Positions 25,194 to 34,266 of a DNA stretch of 64,000 bases are shown piece after piece. The notes beneath the pieces are model-generated. The model ran no database searches, was not told the DNA's origin, and was given only the letters and a program-made list of their open reading frames with translations. Source of the DNA: JAWLDA01 sp041686855 (GTDB lineage: Bacteria; Bacillota; Limnochordia; DTU080; RSA5); the NCBI GenBank assembly GCA_041686855.1, contig JAWLDA010000006.1, forward strand, positions 124,001-188,000. The letters are read 5' to 3'. The position numbers and the translations under genes are program-made. The number at the start of each line of letters is the position of its first letter. Within the stretch, counting starts at the first letter, position 1.

Positions 25194-25532
25194 TTAGGAA
25201 GCGCGTCCGCTTTTGTATTTACTGTTGTGTCGAGGGAGAAGGTACAGGTCGCGCCAGCGCGTGTCTGGCTCAACGTGTGAGACGGTCGGATGCCGCCGAA
25301 CAGGGGGATCAGCCAAAAACATTGACGCTCCAGGAGCTGGGCTCAAAGGGGCGTCGAACGATGAAGAGAGAGGGCGCTCCACTTCCCGGAAAGTGTCAAA
25401 CTCCTCGACTGCAAGCAGATCGCTCAGTGTCAAGAAGGTAGGAAGGTCGTGGCGGACCTGAGTCAGCGGCACGAATGGGATGGCGAGGAGGAGAATGAGT
25501 GCCCATAGGAGGCCACGACTGTATACTTGCAC
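25194..25532 (-). CDS. Small exported or anchored protein, unknown
   Basis: A 112-residue frame with a hydrophobic segment at about 8-22 (LLWALILLLAIPFVPL), which could be a signal peptide or anchor. A proline-rich, low-complexity remainder (PLSSSFDAPLSPAPGAS) follows, with a basic C-terminus. The start is GTG at 25532 with GAGG about eight bases upstream. No family recognised. Its support is position: it fills the space between two better-supported leftward genes with short gaps on both sides. Confidence 0.5.
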   Translation of the reverse strand: MQVYSRGLLWALILLLAIPFVPLTQVRHDLPTFLTLSDLLAVEEFDTFREVERPLSSSFDAPLSPAPGASMFLADPPVRRHPTVSHVEPDTRWRDLYLLPRHNSKYKSGRAS

Positions 25533-25588
25533 CGGGATTGCCTCAGCTCTTCATTCCGACGTTATGAACCCCCATAGTTACGTCACAA

Positions 25589-25987
25589 TCATACCACACC
25601 GTTCGGCTCCGGAACAAAGTCGCCCGCTGAGATCCATTGCAACAGGGAGGTCGACTGGTCTCCCGTAAACAAAGAGACGACGGCGACCGCGGGTTGAGCG
25701 CCGCTTTGCCCTTCGACAAATCCATTCGTCTCCAGGGTGACGTCGACTTCGATGATCTGCCCCTCGACAAGGTCGCTGCCGAGCTCCACAATGTGCTGGC
25801 CGTTTCCCGGCACTTCGACTGCCTGGGAAAGGATTTCACGCTTGCTCCCAAAGGCCAGGCGGCTGGCCCTCACGTGGGCCGAGGCGGGCTCGCTCTCAAG
25901 ATTTGTCAGGTAGACACGGGCGGTCACAATTTGGGCAGCTGGTAGCTGCGCCACCTGAAAGAGACCCGTCGTCAAGGTAACTGGCAT
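25589..25987 (-). CDS. Beta-rich small protein, paralog of the upstream gene
   Basis: A 132-residue protein predicted to be mostly beta strands, without signal peptide or membrane helix. It shares an ordered set of short motifs with the next gene upstream: TTGLF against TTGYF near the start, ARVYLTN against LNIYLSN, VEVPGNGQHIVEL against LTIPGGEGRHLNV, and a final SAGDFV against SPADFV. The two are therefore paralogs. The function is not known to me; a structural or surface-layer role is only a guess. The start at ATG 25987 has GGAGGAG six bases upstream. Confidence 0.65.
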   Translation of the reverse strand: MPVTLTTGLFQVAQLPAAQIVTARVYLTNLESEPASAHVRASRLAFGSKREILSQAVEVPGNGQHIVELGSDLVEGQIIEVDVTLETNGFVEGQSGAQPAVAVVSLFTGDQSTSLLQWISAGDFVPEPNGVV

Positions 25988-26002
25988 GGTCAACTCCTCC
26001 TT

Positions 26003-26437
26003 TCAAACGCGAACGAAATCGGCAGGCGAGCGATACACCTGCACAACGATGCCTCCATCGGCGATGAAGTAGTACGAGACATCGGCGCTCGGCAACACGT
26101 CGTCGGCCGCCCAGACGCGCACCTCAAGACTCTCACCTGCAACGTCCTCGACGTTTAAATGGCGCCCCTCCCCGCCGGGGATGGTCAGCGAGCGTGAGAA
26201 GATGCTTTCGCCGACCCCGTTCACCAGCCGGTTCACCGCGACTCTGACCTGGCGGGGGGCGTCTGCAAAGTTGCTTAGATAGATGTTGAGGTTTGTCGGG
26301 ATCCCCTCGTCCGGGGGGGCTGCGAAGTAACCGGTGGTGCGCACGTCATGAAAGACGGGGCCTCTGCCTCTGTCGGGCCCCGATCCGGGACGCTGCAGGA
26401 CACTGTCGCTGATACTCCAACTTTTAATGCTACTCAT
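26003..26437 (-). CDS. Beta-rich small protein, paralog of the downstream gene
   Basis: A 144-residue protein with an N-terminal segment (SSIKSWSISDSVLQRPGSG) absent from its paralog, then the shared beta-sandwich-like core: TTGYF, LNIYLSNF, VRVAVNRLV, LTIPGGEGRHLNVEDVAGESLEVRVW and a final SPADFV. No signal peptide, cysteine or catalytic motif is seen. It is 15 bases upstream of its paralog and leads the leftward small-gene cluster. It is divergent from the zincin gene. GGGAGGAA lies before the ATG. Function unknown. Confidence 0.65.
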   Translation of the reverse strand: MSSIKSWSISDSVLQRPGSGPDRGRGPVFHDVRTTGYFAAPPDEGIPTNLNIYLSNFADAPRQVRVAVNRLVNGVGESIFSRSLTIPGGEGRHLNVEDVAGESLEVRVWAADDVLPSADVSYYFIADGGIVVQVYRSPADFVRV

Positions 26438-26563
26438 TCGTGTAGTTCCTCCCTCCTAGTGGCGAGGTATTATACTCAGGCGCACAAAGGGACGTCACAG
26501 GGGAGAGGCCAAATTTCACGTATACGACACTATCTCCCGTCGACAAAGGAGGCAAAGAGCTCG

Positions 26564-26950
26564 ATGCTCAGTTTAGAGCGGTTCGAACAAATGGCGAACC
26601 GCCTCTTCGATCGAATTCCACCTCGACTCATGGAGGGTTTGCACGGTGGCATCATCATTTCGGAGGAGTCCGAACAGCGCGATCCGGATCTTCCGGACGT
26701 CTACGTACTTGGAGAGTACGTGGAAGACCCGTATGGTCTAGGGTGTTACATCGTCATCTATTACGGTTCGTTTAAAGCGGTGTTAACTGGGAGCGAACCA
26801 GCAGTGTGGGAGGAGGAGTTGTGGGAGACGATGGTGCACGAGTTGCGCCATCACATCGAGGCGCAGGCCGGCGTTGAGGATCTCGACCTCGAGGACTTGC
26901 GGGAGATGGAGGCGTTTCGCCGAGCGCAGAAAGGCGATGACATGGGGTGA
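26564..26950 (+). CDS. Zincin-like metallopeptidase family protein (HExxH)
   Basis: A 128-residue protein containing MVHELRHHIE near residue 93, an HExxH zinc motif in a minimal metallopeptidase of the kind found as short cytosolic proteins in many bacteria. YVLGEYVEDPYGLGCYIVIYYG upstream forms the strands that precede the active-site helix in that family. It lacks a signal peptide. The target is unknown. AAAGGAGG precedes the ATG at 26564, with slightly long spacing. It is divergent from the two beta-rich paralogs, with a 126-base shared upstream region. Confidence 0.72.
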   Translation: MLSLERFEQMANRLFDRIPPRLMEGLHGGIIISEESEQRDPDLPDVYVLGEYVEDPYGLGCYIVIYYGSFKAVLTGSEPAVWEEELWETMVHELRHHIEAQAGVEDLDLEDLREMEAFRRAQKGDDMG

Positions 26951-27003
26951 GGGGCGCCCGACGAGTTGATTAAGCCCCAGCGATCGTTGGAGTTCGTAGC
27001 GGG

Positions 27004-29664
27004 CTAGAGGCTGTCAAGCTCGACCTGAAGGGAGTTCAGCCGCTCTCCACTATGGGCTTCGACCGAGAGGCGTACGATGAGAGTATCACGATAATGGAGT
27101 CCTAGATCGAACTGGATGGGCCGGTCTGGACGCCAGGGCCACGTGCCCAACCGGAGTAGGCGGCGGTCTACTTGGATTACGTCGTCTCCCGACAGAATCG
27201 ACGTGATCAGCCGAGCCGACTCATGAGGTCCGTTCTCTGCATCCGGGTTCTCGATCGGCGACGTCAAAGCGAGGTAGGGAGCCACTTCGACTAGCGTGGC
27301 ATAACCGTACGTGACAGTCTCCTCACGTCGAGATACGGCATCGAGTCCTATTGTCACTGGGGCGACGGCATTTTCCGTGTGAGGGTCGACGGTGGTTGCG
27401 CCAATACTGGAATGACCCTGCGACGCCTCTCCCTCCTCTAGGTAAAAGCGCAAAGGTTTCCAGACGTCGCCCCCTTTAATCAAAGACGCGGTCCGGGTGA
27501 TCCGGGGGAGGAGCGCACTTGGGCGAAAACTATAAAGGCGACCGTCTGTGCTATTCGGTGCGCTTCCTGCACGCTGCCGGATGACGCGCCGGTCGCCTTC
27601 GACCCGGAGGTTCACGGCGTCGATTCGCTCCTCGATGAGCGGGATCAGCTTTATAAGATGATCAAGGCTTTGGAGCGCGGCGTCGTCCAGTCCAGCTTGC
27701 GCGAGCTCTACCGCCCGTTTAATGGTCGCCTCAATCGTTGACTTGGCTGCGGCCAGGTGGACCATGTGATAGAGGTAGAGCGCACATTGATACCCCAGCG
27801 AATCGGCCGGAGATGGGTGGGCATCGGTCGATTGGATCTCCTGGCCCCGGCTCTCGACGGCATCGAGGGCTTGAACATACTCGCTCAGGTCTTCGCTCGC
27901 CTTGGTGAGCGCGTCGGCCTGCTCCTGGAGGTACTCGTACGGATTTCGGAGTGCCTCACCATCGTTTAACCGATTGCTCACCCACAATGGGTTGGCGGCG
28001 TAGGCGAGGGAGAGATTCTGCTCGAAGAGCGAACGAAAGGAGCCCCACTTCGTACCCCACATGCGCCGCAAAACCCGGGGTATGAGCGATTCGCTTTGAA
28101 ACGCGCTGGGACGTCGGCCACTCCCATCGTACGAGCGGGCCGAGAGCGTAAACTGCGTCGAAGAGTCGGGAACGCGCGTGTTCCAGGCGTACTCTGCGCA
28201 CGCTGCAGCGCGCAACTCAGGGAGATTCCCCGAGTACGCGAGCCCCGCGTGGAAGAGGCAGTCTTTAGGGTGGCCTCGATACCACGTGCGGACGTACCGT
28301 TGTTGTGGCTCCCACAAGCCTTGCCAGCCGTGATTGTGGCTAAAGTACACCCAGGGTGTGATCGGATGCTTGTGCCAGATCGCCGTCGCGGCCTCTATCT
28401 CGTCGAGCCCGGCTTCGCGAAAGGTGATCAAGATGTCGTCGGGCAAACGCCGGGCGAGCTCACGTTGAAATGCCCAGAGGCGCTCGTGGACTAAGCGGCG
28501 GTCCCCGGGGGTTTGAACTCCGGCCAGGAAGCCCTCACTGGGCACTTGGATGTCGCCAAAGCGGGTCTGCGATCCGGCGAAGTCGGGGACGGCCCACTGG
28601 TAGTGGTAAGGGTAGACGACGGCTTCAAATTCACACTCCGGGGCCTCCTCCTTGAGCGCAGTGTAATAGGTGAGGAAGAGGTCGGCGCAGGCGCCTACAT
28701 AATCGTCACCGTACACTGCCCGGCAACGGGAGCAACGCGCGCTCCAGCATTCGGGATCTGCCAACCCTCCGGCGTCGATTACATGGAGACAAAAGAGGCC
28801 AAGATCCGTGTAGGCCGCCGTGCGGGCAAGCCTCCTCGCCCGTCTGCGGTGTTCATCGTGGGCGCTCCAGCAAAACTTGGCGTTGCCGCGGGTGACGCAT
28901 TCGGTCCACTCCTGAGGAGATAACTCGTCATTGATGCTCGTGCCAAAGGTCTGCCTCGTGCGAATCCCGTACTCACCGGCCATCCTCGCCACGGCACGCC
29001 GCGACTCCAAGGGGTCGACGCGGCTGCTCGGCGTGCCGGCGACGACGGTGTAGTTGATTTTGTTCCGTGCCAACCATTCCACCTGTGGGCGTAACTCAGA
29101 AAGGTAGCCCGAAAGAGGATCATCCGCCTGCGTCCACCTAGGTGTGCCGCCACCTCCTCCGAGAGCCCCAATGCAACGTCGCTTGTAATCGGGCCAGTCT
29201 GTCACTGTGGCCTCGAGCAGCATCGGGCCCGCCCCGGACGCATCCGTTTGAATGAGGCGCGCACACGTTTCGGCCGCGTAGAGCGTGCCAAGCGGATCGG
29301 CGCCCACCAAGAGCGCGAAAACCTGACCCTGGCGAGCGATGAAGCGTATCACGTACCCCTGCTCACCAAGGGAATCGGGTGAGCAATTCAGCGCGCCGAT
29401 AAAGGGGCGAATCGCTTCGTGCCCCCATGGGACCACGACGATCAGTCCGCTCTCGCCGTCGGCGTCGCCGGAGTGGGGGAGAGCCCGACCACCAAGCTCC
29501 ACAATGCGCCGGTTAATCACCTCGAGGCCCTTCGTCGGCAGCCCGTGGGCGGCCATCACGCGCCATCCTGATAGAGCGTAAAAATTGCCGGTGAGTGCGA
29601 TGTGTTGTGGGGTCGGGATGAGGTCGAGTTGGGTTGCAATCTGCCAGGGGGCCGGTGTGTTCAT
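27004..29664 (-). CDS. Large GH20/GH84-like glycoside-hydrolase-related protein
   Basis: An 886-residue protein. Residues about 12-150 match the beta-hexosaminidase N-terminal domain (LIPTPQHIALTGNFYAL, later GADPLGTLYAAETCARLIQ). The next block opens with VTDWPDYKRRCIGALGG, the usual start of a GH20/GH84-type TIM barrel. The barrel region keeps NKINYTVVAG but I cannot see the DE catalytic pair of GH20 with confidence. The C-terminal 450 residues contain helices and beta strands I do not recognise. There is no signal peptide at the chosen ATG (29664). Action on a hexosaminide is inferred. Confidence 0.65.
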   Translation of the reverse strand: MNTPAPWQIATQLDLIPTPQHIALTGNFYALSGWRVMAAHGLPTKGLEVINRRIVELGGRALPHSGDADGESGLIVVVPWGHEAIRPFIGALNCSPDSLGEQGYVIRFIARQGQVFALLVGADPLGTLYAAETCARLIQTDASGAGPMLLEATVTDWPDYKRRCIGALGGGGGTPRWTQADDPLSGYLSELRPQVEWLARNKINYTVVAGTPSSRVDPLESRRAVARMAGEYGIRTRQTFGTSINDELSPQEWTECVTRGNAKFCWSAHDEHRRRARRLARTAAYTDLGLFCLHVIDAGGLADPECWSARCSRCRAVYGDDYVGACADLFLTYYTALKEEAPECEFEAVVYPYHYQWAVPDFAGSQTRFGDIQVPSEGFLAGVQTPGDRRLVHERLWAFQRELARRLPDDILITFREAGLDEIEAATAIWHKHPITPWVYFSHNHGWQGLWEPQQRYVRTWYRGHPKDCLFHAGLAYSGNLPELRAAACAEYAWNTRVPDSSTQFTLSARSYDGSGRRPSAFQSESLIPRVLRRMWGTKWGSFRSLFEQNLSLAYAANPLWVSNRLNDGEALRNPYEYLQEQADALTKASEDLSEYVQALDAVESRGQEIQSTDAHPSPADSLGYQCALYLYHMVHLAAAKSTIEATIKRAVELAQAGLDDAALQSLDHLIKLIPLIEERIDAVNLRVEGDRRVIRQRAGSAPNSTDGRLYSFRPSALLPRITRTASLIKGGDVWKPLRFYLEEGEASQGHSSIGATTVDPHTENAVAPVTIGLDAVSRREETVTYGYATLVEVAPYLALTSPIENPDAENGPHESARLITSILSGDDVIQVDRRLLRLGTWPWRPDRPIQFDLGLHYRDTLIVRLSVEAHSGERLNSLQVELDSL

Positions 29665-29824
29665 GAAGCCGATCGCCCTTTCACGTGAAGTCCATGATCT
29701 ATCAGAGCCGGGGGGGTGCAGCCTTGTAGTGGGGCGCTGCAGGGACTCCCCACACGGGGTGGAAAGTATCGCAATCGAGTCGATCTGCCAAGTCAATTAA
29801 TTCTTAGGGGAGTTGAGAGACACC

Positions 29825-30556
29825 GTGAGCGCTACGCCACGTCCAGTCACACTCAATGCCGAGACTAAACGCCTGTTACAGTACGTTTCAACGGCGACGC
29901 TAACGTCCCAGTTACTGAAGCGCGGGTATCGAAATACGTTTATCCGGGGCCTGACGCCGGCCCGACCGACGATGCGAATGGTCGGATCCGCGTTGACGCT
30001 TCGCTACGTGCCCAGCCGGGAAGACGTAGGGTTCGAAGTCGATTACGACAACAGCAAAAACGTACAACGTCTCGCCATTGAAGCCGTGCAGCCTGACGAT
30101 GTCCTCGTCATCGATGCCCGGGGGGATGTTCGAGCCGCATCGCTGGGCCACATTCTTGCGACCCGTATCAAAGCACGCGGAGGCGCAGGTTTAGTCACGG
30201 ACGGAGCTCTGCGCGACAGTCCAGCCTTTGCCGATCTGGAGCTGCCCGTCTACTTTCGAGGCGCACACGCGACCACCTCCTCGGTGCTGCACCACCCGGT
30301 TGACATGAACGTTCCCATTGGGTGCGGTGAGGTGCTGGTGATGCCTGGCGATATTGTTGTGGGTGATGCAGAGGGCGTCGTCATTATCCCGGCGGCGCTG
30401 GTGGATGAAGTGGCCCGTGACGCCTACGAGCAGGACATCAAGGAAGAGTTCATCCTCGAACAGGTAGAGAAGGGCGCCGCCATCGTCGACTTGTACCCGA
30501 TGCAGGAGAAGCACCTCCCGGCCTTTGAAGCGTGGCGCCGTGAGCGCGGGAAGTGA
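29825..30556 (+). CDS. RraA-like / HMG aldolase family protein
   Basis: A 243-residue protein of the RraA-like fold. GDVRAASLGHILATRIKARGG and LVTDGALRDSPAF carry the conserved Arg-Asp pair. GEVLVMPGDIVVGDAEGVVIIP is the C-terminal signature. Family members include 4-hydroxy-4-methyl-2-oxoglutarate aldolase and oxaloacetate decarboxylase as well as the RNase E inhibitor RraA; the length (longer than RraA) favours the aldolase side. I prefer GTG 29825 as start; TTG 29813 is in frame but too near GGGGAG. Confidence 0.8.
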   Translation: MSATPRPVTLNAETKRLLQYVSTATLTSQLLKRGYRNTFIRGLTPARPTMRMVGSALTLRYVPSREDVGFEVDYDNSKNVQRLAIEAVQPDDVLVIDARGDVRAASLGHILATRIKARGGAGLVTDGALRDSPAFADLELPVYFRGAHATTSSVLHHPVDMNVPIGCGEVLVMPGDIVVGDAEGVVIIPAALVDEVARDAYEQDIKEEFILEQVEKGAAIVDLYPMQEKHLPAFEAWRRERGK

Positions 30557-30568
30557 CGATCTCCCGCG
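30545..30568. terminator. Hairpin overlapping the end of the RraA-like gene
   Basis: CGCGGGA (30545-30551) and TCCCGCG (30562-30568) pair perfectly with a 10-base loop that contains the stop codon of the RraA-like gene. The opposing Gfo/Idh gene ends about 100 bases further on. There is no T-run, so this is only a possible terminator. Confidence 0.35.
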
Positions 30569-30670
30569 ATAGGTGCTCGGGTGGCCGTCGCCCTGGACGG
30601 CTGGATTATGTGGTCGTGCTCATCCGGTCGCCTGCTCCTCTGAGACAGGTGGGAGACTCTCCACACGGCT

Positions 30671-31939
30671 CTACTTCATGGCGACATCAGCCCTAAACCC
30701 GATCAAGTGTCCACTGATCGAATCGTCGATGCTCGTGTAGGAGATCGAGGGCGACGCACCCTTGATCACGTCGCAAAAATCCTGAATGAGCCGAAGGTCG
30801 CCACCGCCGTGTCCCCCGAAGGCGCCGTGCATATCCCCTTCGATCCTCAGATCGATCACTCGCTCTTTGTACTCTTGGCCGCCCGGCGAAGGATCGATGT
30901 GGCGAACCGTGATGGTACTCTCCTCGAGATGGCCTTGGATTTCGCCTTTGGTGCCGACCAAGTGGATCGAGCGGGCCGCCTTGGCGGCGCCGCCGACGAG
31001 GTTGTGGGTGGCGGTGCTTCCATCGGCGAACTCGATGATCACCGATTGGTGGTCGACGACGTCATTCTCTGACCGCCAGACGCAGCGACCGTAGGGGCTC
31101 GTCTTGAGGAGTTCGATCTTCTCCTCGATCGTCGGATTCTCCACGTTTTCGAGTTCGGACCAGACGTAAAACTTCCAACGGTTGGGGTGGTCGATGTAAT
31201 GCTTGCGTGCCGAATAGAGGCACTCGCTCTCTATGGGGCAATCGACGAGGCAACGCTCTCCGGCACCGGCCGGCGCCCGCTCCGGCCTAAAGTACATAAG
31301 GCTGCCCATGCTGCTGACGCTCACCGGTGGAATGCCACTCTTCATCCAAGCGATGAGATCGAGGTCGTGACAGCACTTGGCCATCAGGATGGGCGAACCA
31401 CAGACCGCCTCACTCGCCCACTTGCCGCGAATGAACCCTACGGCCATGTGGTGGTAACTGACGTGTTCGGTCGTCTGGATGTTGAGGATTTCTCCGATTT
31501 CTCCCGCGGCAACCAGCTCTCGGATGCGAGTGTAGAACGGGGCGTACCGCAATACGTGGCAGATCATCACGATGCGGCGATGCCGCCGCGCAGCCTGCAC
31601 CAGCGTCCACATCTCCTCTTCGTTGACGGCGAAGGGCTTCTCGAGGAGCACGTGGTATCCGGCGCCAATCAAGGGGAGAGAGGTGGGGACGTGGTGTTGA
31701 TCCATCGTGCCGTTAATGACGGCATCGGCAAACTTGGGGACGGACGCTAAGGCTTCGGCCGTTTCAAAGGTCCGCTCTTTGGAAATGTTAAACTGCTGTG
31801 CCGTACGCTCTCGGCGTGCCGGATCGGGGTCCGCAACGCCTACGATTTGGAGAGCATCCGGTCGCCTCTTGGCAAGGGATGCATACGTCAGCGCTCGATG
31901 ACCCGCGCCGACGATCACTGCTGTGACGGGAGTTCCCAT
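30671..31939 (-). CDS. Gfo/Idh/MocA family oxidoreductase
   Basis: A 422-residue NAD(P)-dependent dehydrogenase. The Rossmann motif is VIVGAGHRA near residue 8, the catalytic-site Lys is in LLEKPFAV (EKP motif) and a DLDLIAWM helix follows. A cysteine-rich insertion, RCLVDCPIESEC near residue 230, is seen in a subset of the family and could bind metal. Such enzymes oxidise or isomerise sugars and cyclitols; the substrate is unknown. The start at ATG 31939 follows GGAGGAG. In this window it fits carbohydrate catabolism. Confidence 0.85.
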   Translation of the reverse strand: MGTPVTAVIVGAGHRALTYASLAKRRPDALQIVGVADPDPARRERTAQQFNISKERTFETAEALASVPKFADAVINGTMDQHHVPTSLPLIGAGYHVLLEKPFAVNEEEMWTLVQAARRHRRIVMICHVLRYAPFYTRIRELVAAGEIGEILNIQTTEHVSYHHMAVGFIRGKWASEAVCGSPILMAKCCHDLDLIAWMKSGIPPVSVSSMGSLMYFRPERAPAGAGERCLVDCPIESECLYSARKHYIDHPNRWKFYVWSELENVENPTIEEKIELLKTSPYGRCVWRSENDVVDHQSVIIEFADGSTATHNLVGGAAKAARSIHLVGTKGEIQGHLEESTITVRHIDPSPGGQEYKERVIDLRIEGDMHGAFGGHGGGDLRLIQDFCDVIKGASPSISYTSIDDSISGHLIGFRADVAMK

Positions 31940-32039
31940 GGGCTCTCCTCCAGTTGGGGGATTTATCGCAGCCCGGCTCTGTGCACCGGGTTGGCCGTGT
32001 CGTGTGCAAGGATTCGTCTCCGGGGGAGCGCACACCTAC

Positions 32040-32070
32040 TTGACGCGGGTCCTTCGATGTGTGCTATGCT
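32040..32070 (+). promoter_or_regulatory. Possible sigma-70 type promoter of osmC
   Basis: TTGACG at 32040-32045 and TATGCT at 32065-32070 are separated by 19 bases, slightly wide. They lie about 45 bases before the osmC start and face the right way. This is a sequence match only. Confidence 0.4.
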
Positions 32071-32114
32071 GATGTGGAACGGTTACCATAATGTTCTAAA
32101 GGAGTGAATGACAC

Positions 32115-32549
32115 GTGCAAAGCAAAGCGCGCGCCACGTGGGAAGGCGAGCTGTTTAAGGGGGCCGGCAAGACGTCGCTGGTCTCTTCGGGCGCAGCCAC
32201 CGATTTGCCCGTAAGCTGGGCGTCTCGCACGGAGGCGGCCGCCGGTAAGACAAGCCCCGAGGAGCTCATTGCAGCCGCTCACGCGAGCTGTTACTGCATG
32301 GCTCTCTCCAACACACTGGCCAACGCTGGACATCCTCCGACCAAGCTCGAGACCGAGGCTGTGGCCACGTTCGCCAAGGTGGAGGCGGGTTTCCGCATCA
32401 CCGGGATCGCTCTCAACGTGCGTGGAGAGGTGCCCGGCATCGATCAAGCCGGCTTTCAACAGGCAGCCGAGGCGGCCAAGGTAGGTTGCCCGGTGTCGCA
32501 GGCGCTTCAGGGGAACGTCGAGATCAGCCTCGAAGCCACCCTGGCTTAA
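32115..32549 (+). CDS. osmC: OsmC family peroxiredoxin
   Basis: A 144-residue peroxiredoxin that reduces organic hydroperoxides. The two catalytic cysteines are Cys59 (in AAHASCYCMALS; Cys61 is an extra one) and Cys125 (in VGCPVSQAL), with a Glu in the usual position in TSPEELI. The protein resembles OsmC more than Ohr, starting SKARATWEGELFKGAG. The start codon is GTG with AAAGGAG about 10 bases upstream. A good hairpin terminator follows at 32580, and a possible promoter lies at 32040, so it is likely a single-gene unit. Confidence 0.9.
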   Translation: MQSKARATWEGELFKGAGKTSLVSSGAATDLPVSWASRTEAAAGKTSPEELIAAAHASCYCMALSNTLANAGHPPTKLETEAVATFAKVEAGFRITGIALNVRGEVPGIDQAGFQQAAEAAKVGCPVSQALQGNVEISLEATLA

Positions 32550-32579
32550 GCCCAACTGCACATATCTTGTATTGTAAGA

Positions 32580-32609
32580 GGCAGTCGTGAACCGTCACGG
32601 CTGCCTTTT
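32580..32609 (+). terminator. Rho-independent terminator of osmC
   Basis: GGCAGTCGTGA (32580-32590) pairs with TCACGGCTGCC (32595-32605), including one T-G wobble, around the tetraloop ACCG, and is followed by TTTT. It lies 30 bases after the osmC stop. Confidence 0.8.
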
Positions 32610-32745
32610 GCCATCGGGCCAGGGGTGAACTCGTCGTAGATGAAGTGTGGTGGGAGCCCGACAAGAAGCTCCCCGCACACTTTGAAGCGGCGGTCGAGCG
32701 ACTTGCCGGGTTTGTCGGCGCTCAGCGATGGTCGGTGGTGCAGCC

Positions 32746-34260
32746 TTAGGCGCCCGAAATGCGGGGCATGTACAGAGGCTCTTTGCCCATCTCCGCAAAG
32801 AGGAGTCTCTTGATTAACTCCGCTTTGAGAGTTTGGCTTTCGGGGTCGTTCCAAAGATTCTTAAACTCTCCCGGATCGTTCTTGAGATCGAAGAGCTCAC
32901 CGTAGGGTTGGTTGTAGTACACTGTAAGCTTAAAGCGAGAGTCCACATACGTCTTCACGTGGATGGTTGTGGGCTCGTGGCGGTTTTCGATCACCACGTG
33001 ATCGCGCGCTTGCTCCTGGTTGCCCAACCATACACCCTTTTGATCCACCCCCGACATGCGGGGGGGAATCGGGAGGTCGGCAAAGGAGAGGAACGTCGGC
33101 GCCAAGTCGACGAGCGACTGGAGGGCGTTGCTGCTCCGACCGGAGGGTACCCGCCCGGGATAACGTACGATGAAGGGGAGTTTCACGAGGTCTTCGTAGT
33201 GAAAGGGCCCCTTGCGAGAGAGCCCGTGTTGTCCCAGAAGCATTCCGTGATCCGTGGTAAAGACGACCACCGTCTCCTCGGCTAGGCCCAACGCCTCCAA
33301 ATGCCGCAGGAGGCGTCCCACCGCGTCGTCCGTATAACTCATCATGCCGTAATAGACCGCCAAGTCTTTAGCCAACTCGCTAAGGGACCGCGTGTGGGAG
33401 TGCATCCCGTGGATCCCGTAGCCGCTCTCCTTCCACGCTGAGAAGTCGGGCTTATCCTCCTGCGTCAACTGGAAGTGCGGCGGGTTGTTGGCGTGTTCGC
33501 CCGGTACGCCTTGGGGTACGGTCAGAGTGTTCGGATCGTACATGCTCGCCCAGGGTTCGGGTACAAGGTAGGGGCAATGGGGATCGGGGAAGCTGGCCCA
33601 GAGAAAGAAGGGCTCGTCACTCTCGGCGTACTCCTCCAACTTGGCTGCACTCCGCTCAACGATAAACTCGTTGTAATGAAACTCCTGCGGGAGGAGCCAG
33701 GTGCGCCCACCATCCCCCGTCTTTTTTGCCTCGTTGTCGGGTCGGAAATAATCTCGCCAATCGCCGAGCCCCTTCTCCTCCATCCAAATCCCGTAGTGCT
33801 CGCCTGCATGCGCTTCGTCGGCGTGATTCCGGCAGAGTTGAACGTACTCGAATCCGTAGTAGGGACCGGTAAACCTGCGCCAAAAGGGCAGGTCGTGCAG
33901 AGTCGGGTACGATTCGAGTGAGCGGTACCCTTCGGCCTCTTGGAGCGGTTGAAAGTGAGCTTTTCCGATCAAGGCGGTGCGGTATCCACTTGGTCCAAGC
34001 ACGTCGTTAAGGGTAGGCGCCTCGGGATCCAGCATCGTTCCGAGGGTCCACGCTCCGTGCTGGCTTGGGTACTGTCCGGTGATAATGGAGGCCCGAGTCG
34101 GAGTGCACGTTGGGTTCGGACAGTACGCGCGCTCAAAGAGTGTGCCCTCCTCGGCGAGGGCGTCAAGACTGGGCGTTTGAATCTCGGGATTCCGACATCC
34201 AAGGGTGTCCCAGTGCTGTTGATCGGTGGTTATCAAGAGAATGTTGGGTCGCCTACTCAT
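32746..34260 (-). CDS. Sulfatase (CxPxR type)
   Basis: A 504-residue type I sulfatase without a signal peptide. The N-terminus PNILLITTDQQHWDTLG gives the metal-binding Asp pair. CTPTRAS near residue 52 is the formylglycine motif, whose Cys must be oxidised by a separate enzyme. Later TTDHGMLLGQHGL holds the other metal ligands. It hydrolyses sulfate esters, probably of a glycan fragment. The maturation enzyme is not in the window. A second, distinct sulfatase lies at 57.6 kb. FolD ends only six bases upstream, so they may share a transcript. Confidence 0.88.
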   Translation of the reverse strand: MSRRPNILLITTDQQHWDTLGCRNPEIQTPSLDALAEEGTLFERAYCPNPTCTPTRASIITGQYPSQHGAWTLGTMLDPEAPTLNDVLGPSGYRTALIGKAHFQPLQEAEGYRSLESYPTLHDLPFWRRFTGPYYGFEYVQLCRNHADEAHAGEHYGIWMEEKGLGDWRDYFRPDNEAKKTGDGGRTWLLPQEFHYNEFIVERSAAKLEEYAESDEPFFLWASFPDPHCPYLVPEPWASMYDPNTLTVPQGVPGEHANNPPHFQLTQEDKPDFSAWKESGYGIHGMHSHTRSLSELAKDLAVYYGMMSYTDDAVGRLLRHLEALGLAEETVVVFTTDHGMLLGQHGLSRKGPFHYEDLVKLPFIVRYPGRVPSGRSSNALQSLVDLAPTFLSFADLPIPPRMSGVDQKGVWLGNQEQARDHVVIENRHEPTTIHVKTYVDSRFKLTVYYNQPYGELFDLKNDPGEFKNLWNDPESQTLKAELIKRLLFAEMGKEPLYMPRISGA

Positions 34261-34266
34261 AATGGC

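Noticed and set aside
30557..30670. Possible RNA gene in a gap between convergent genes
   Set aside because: The gap is short, and no tRNA arm pattern, GTTCGA loop or CCA end is seen.
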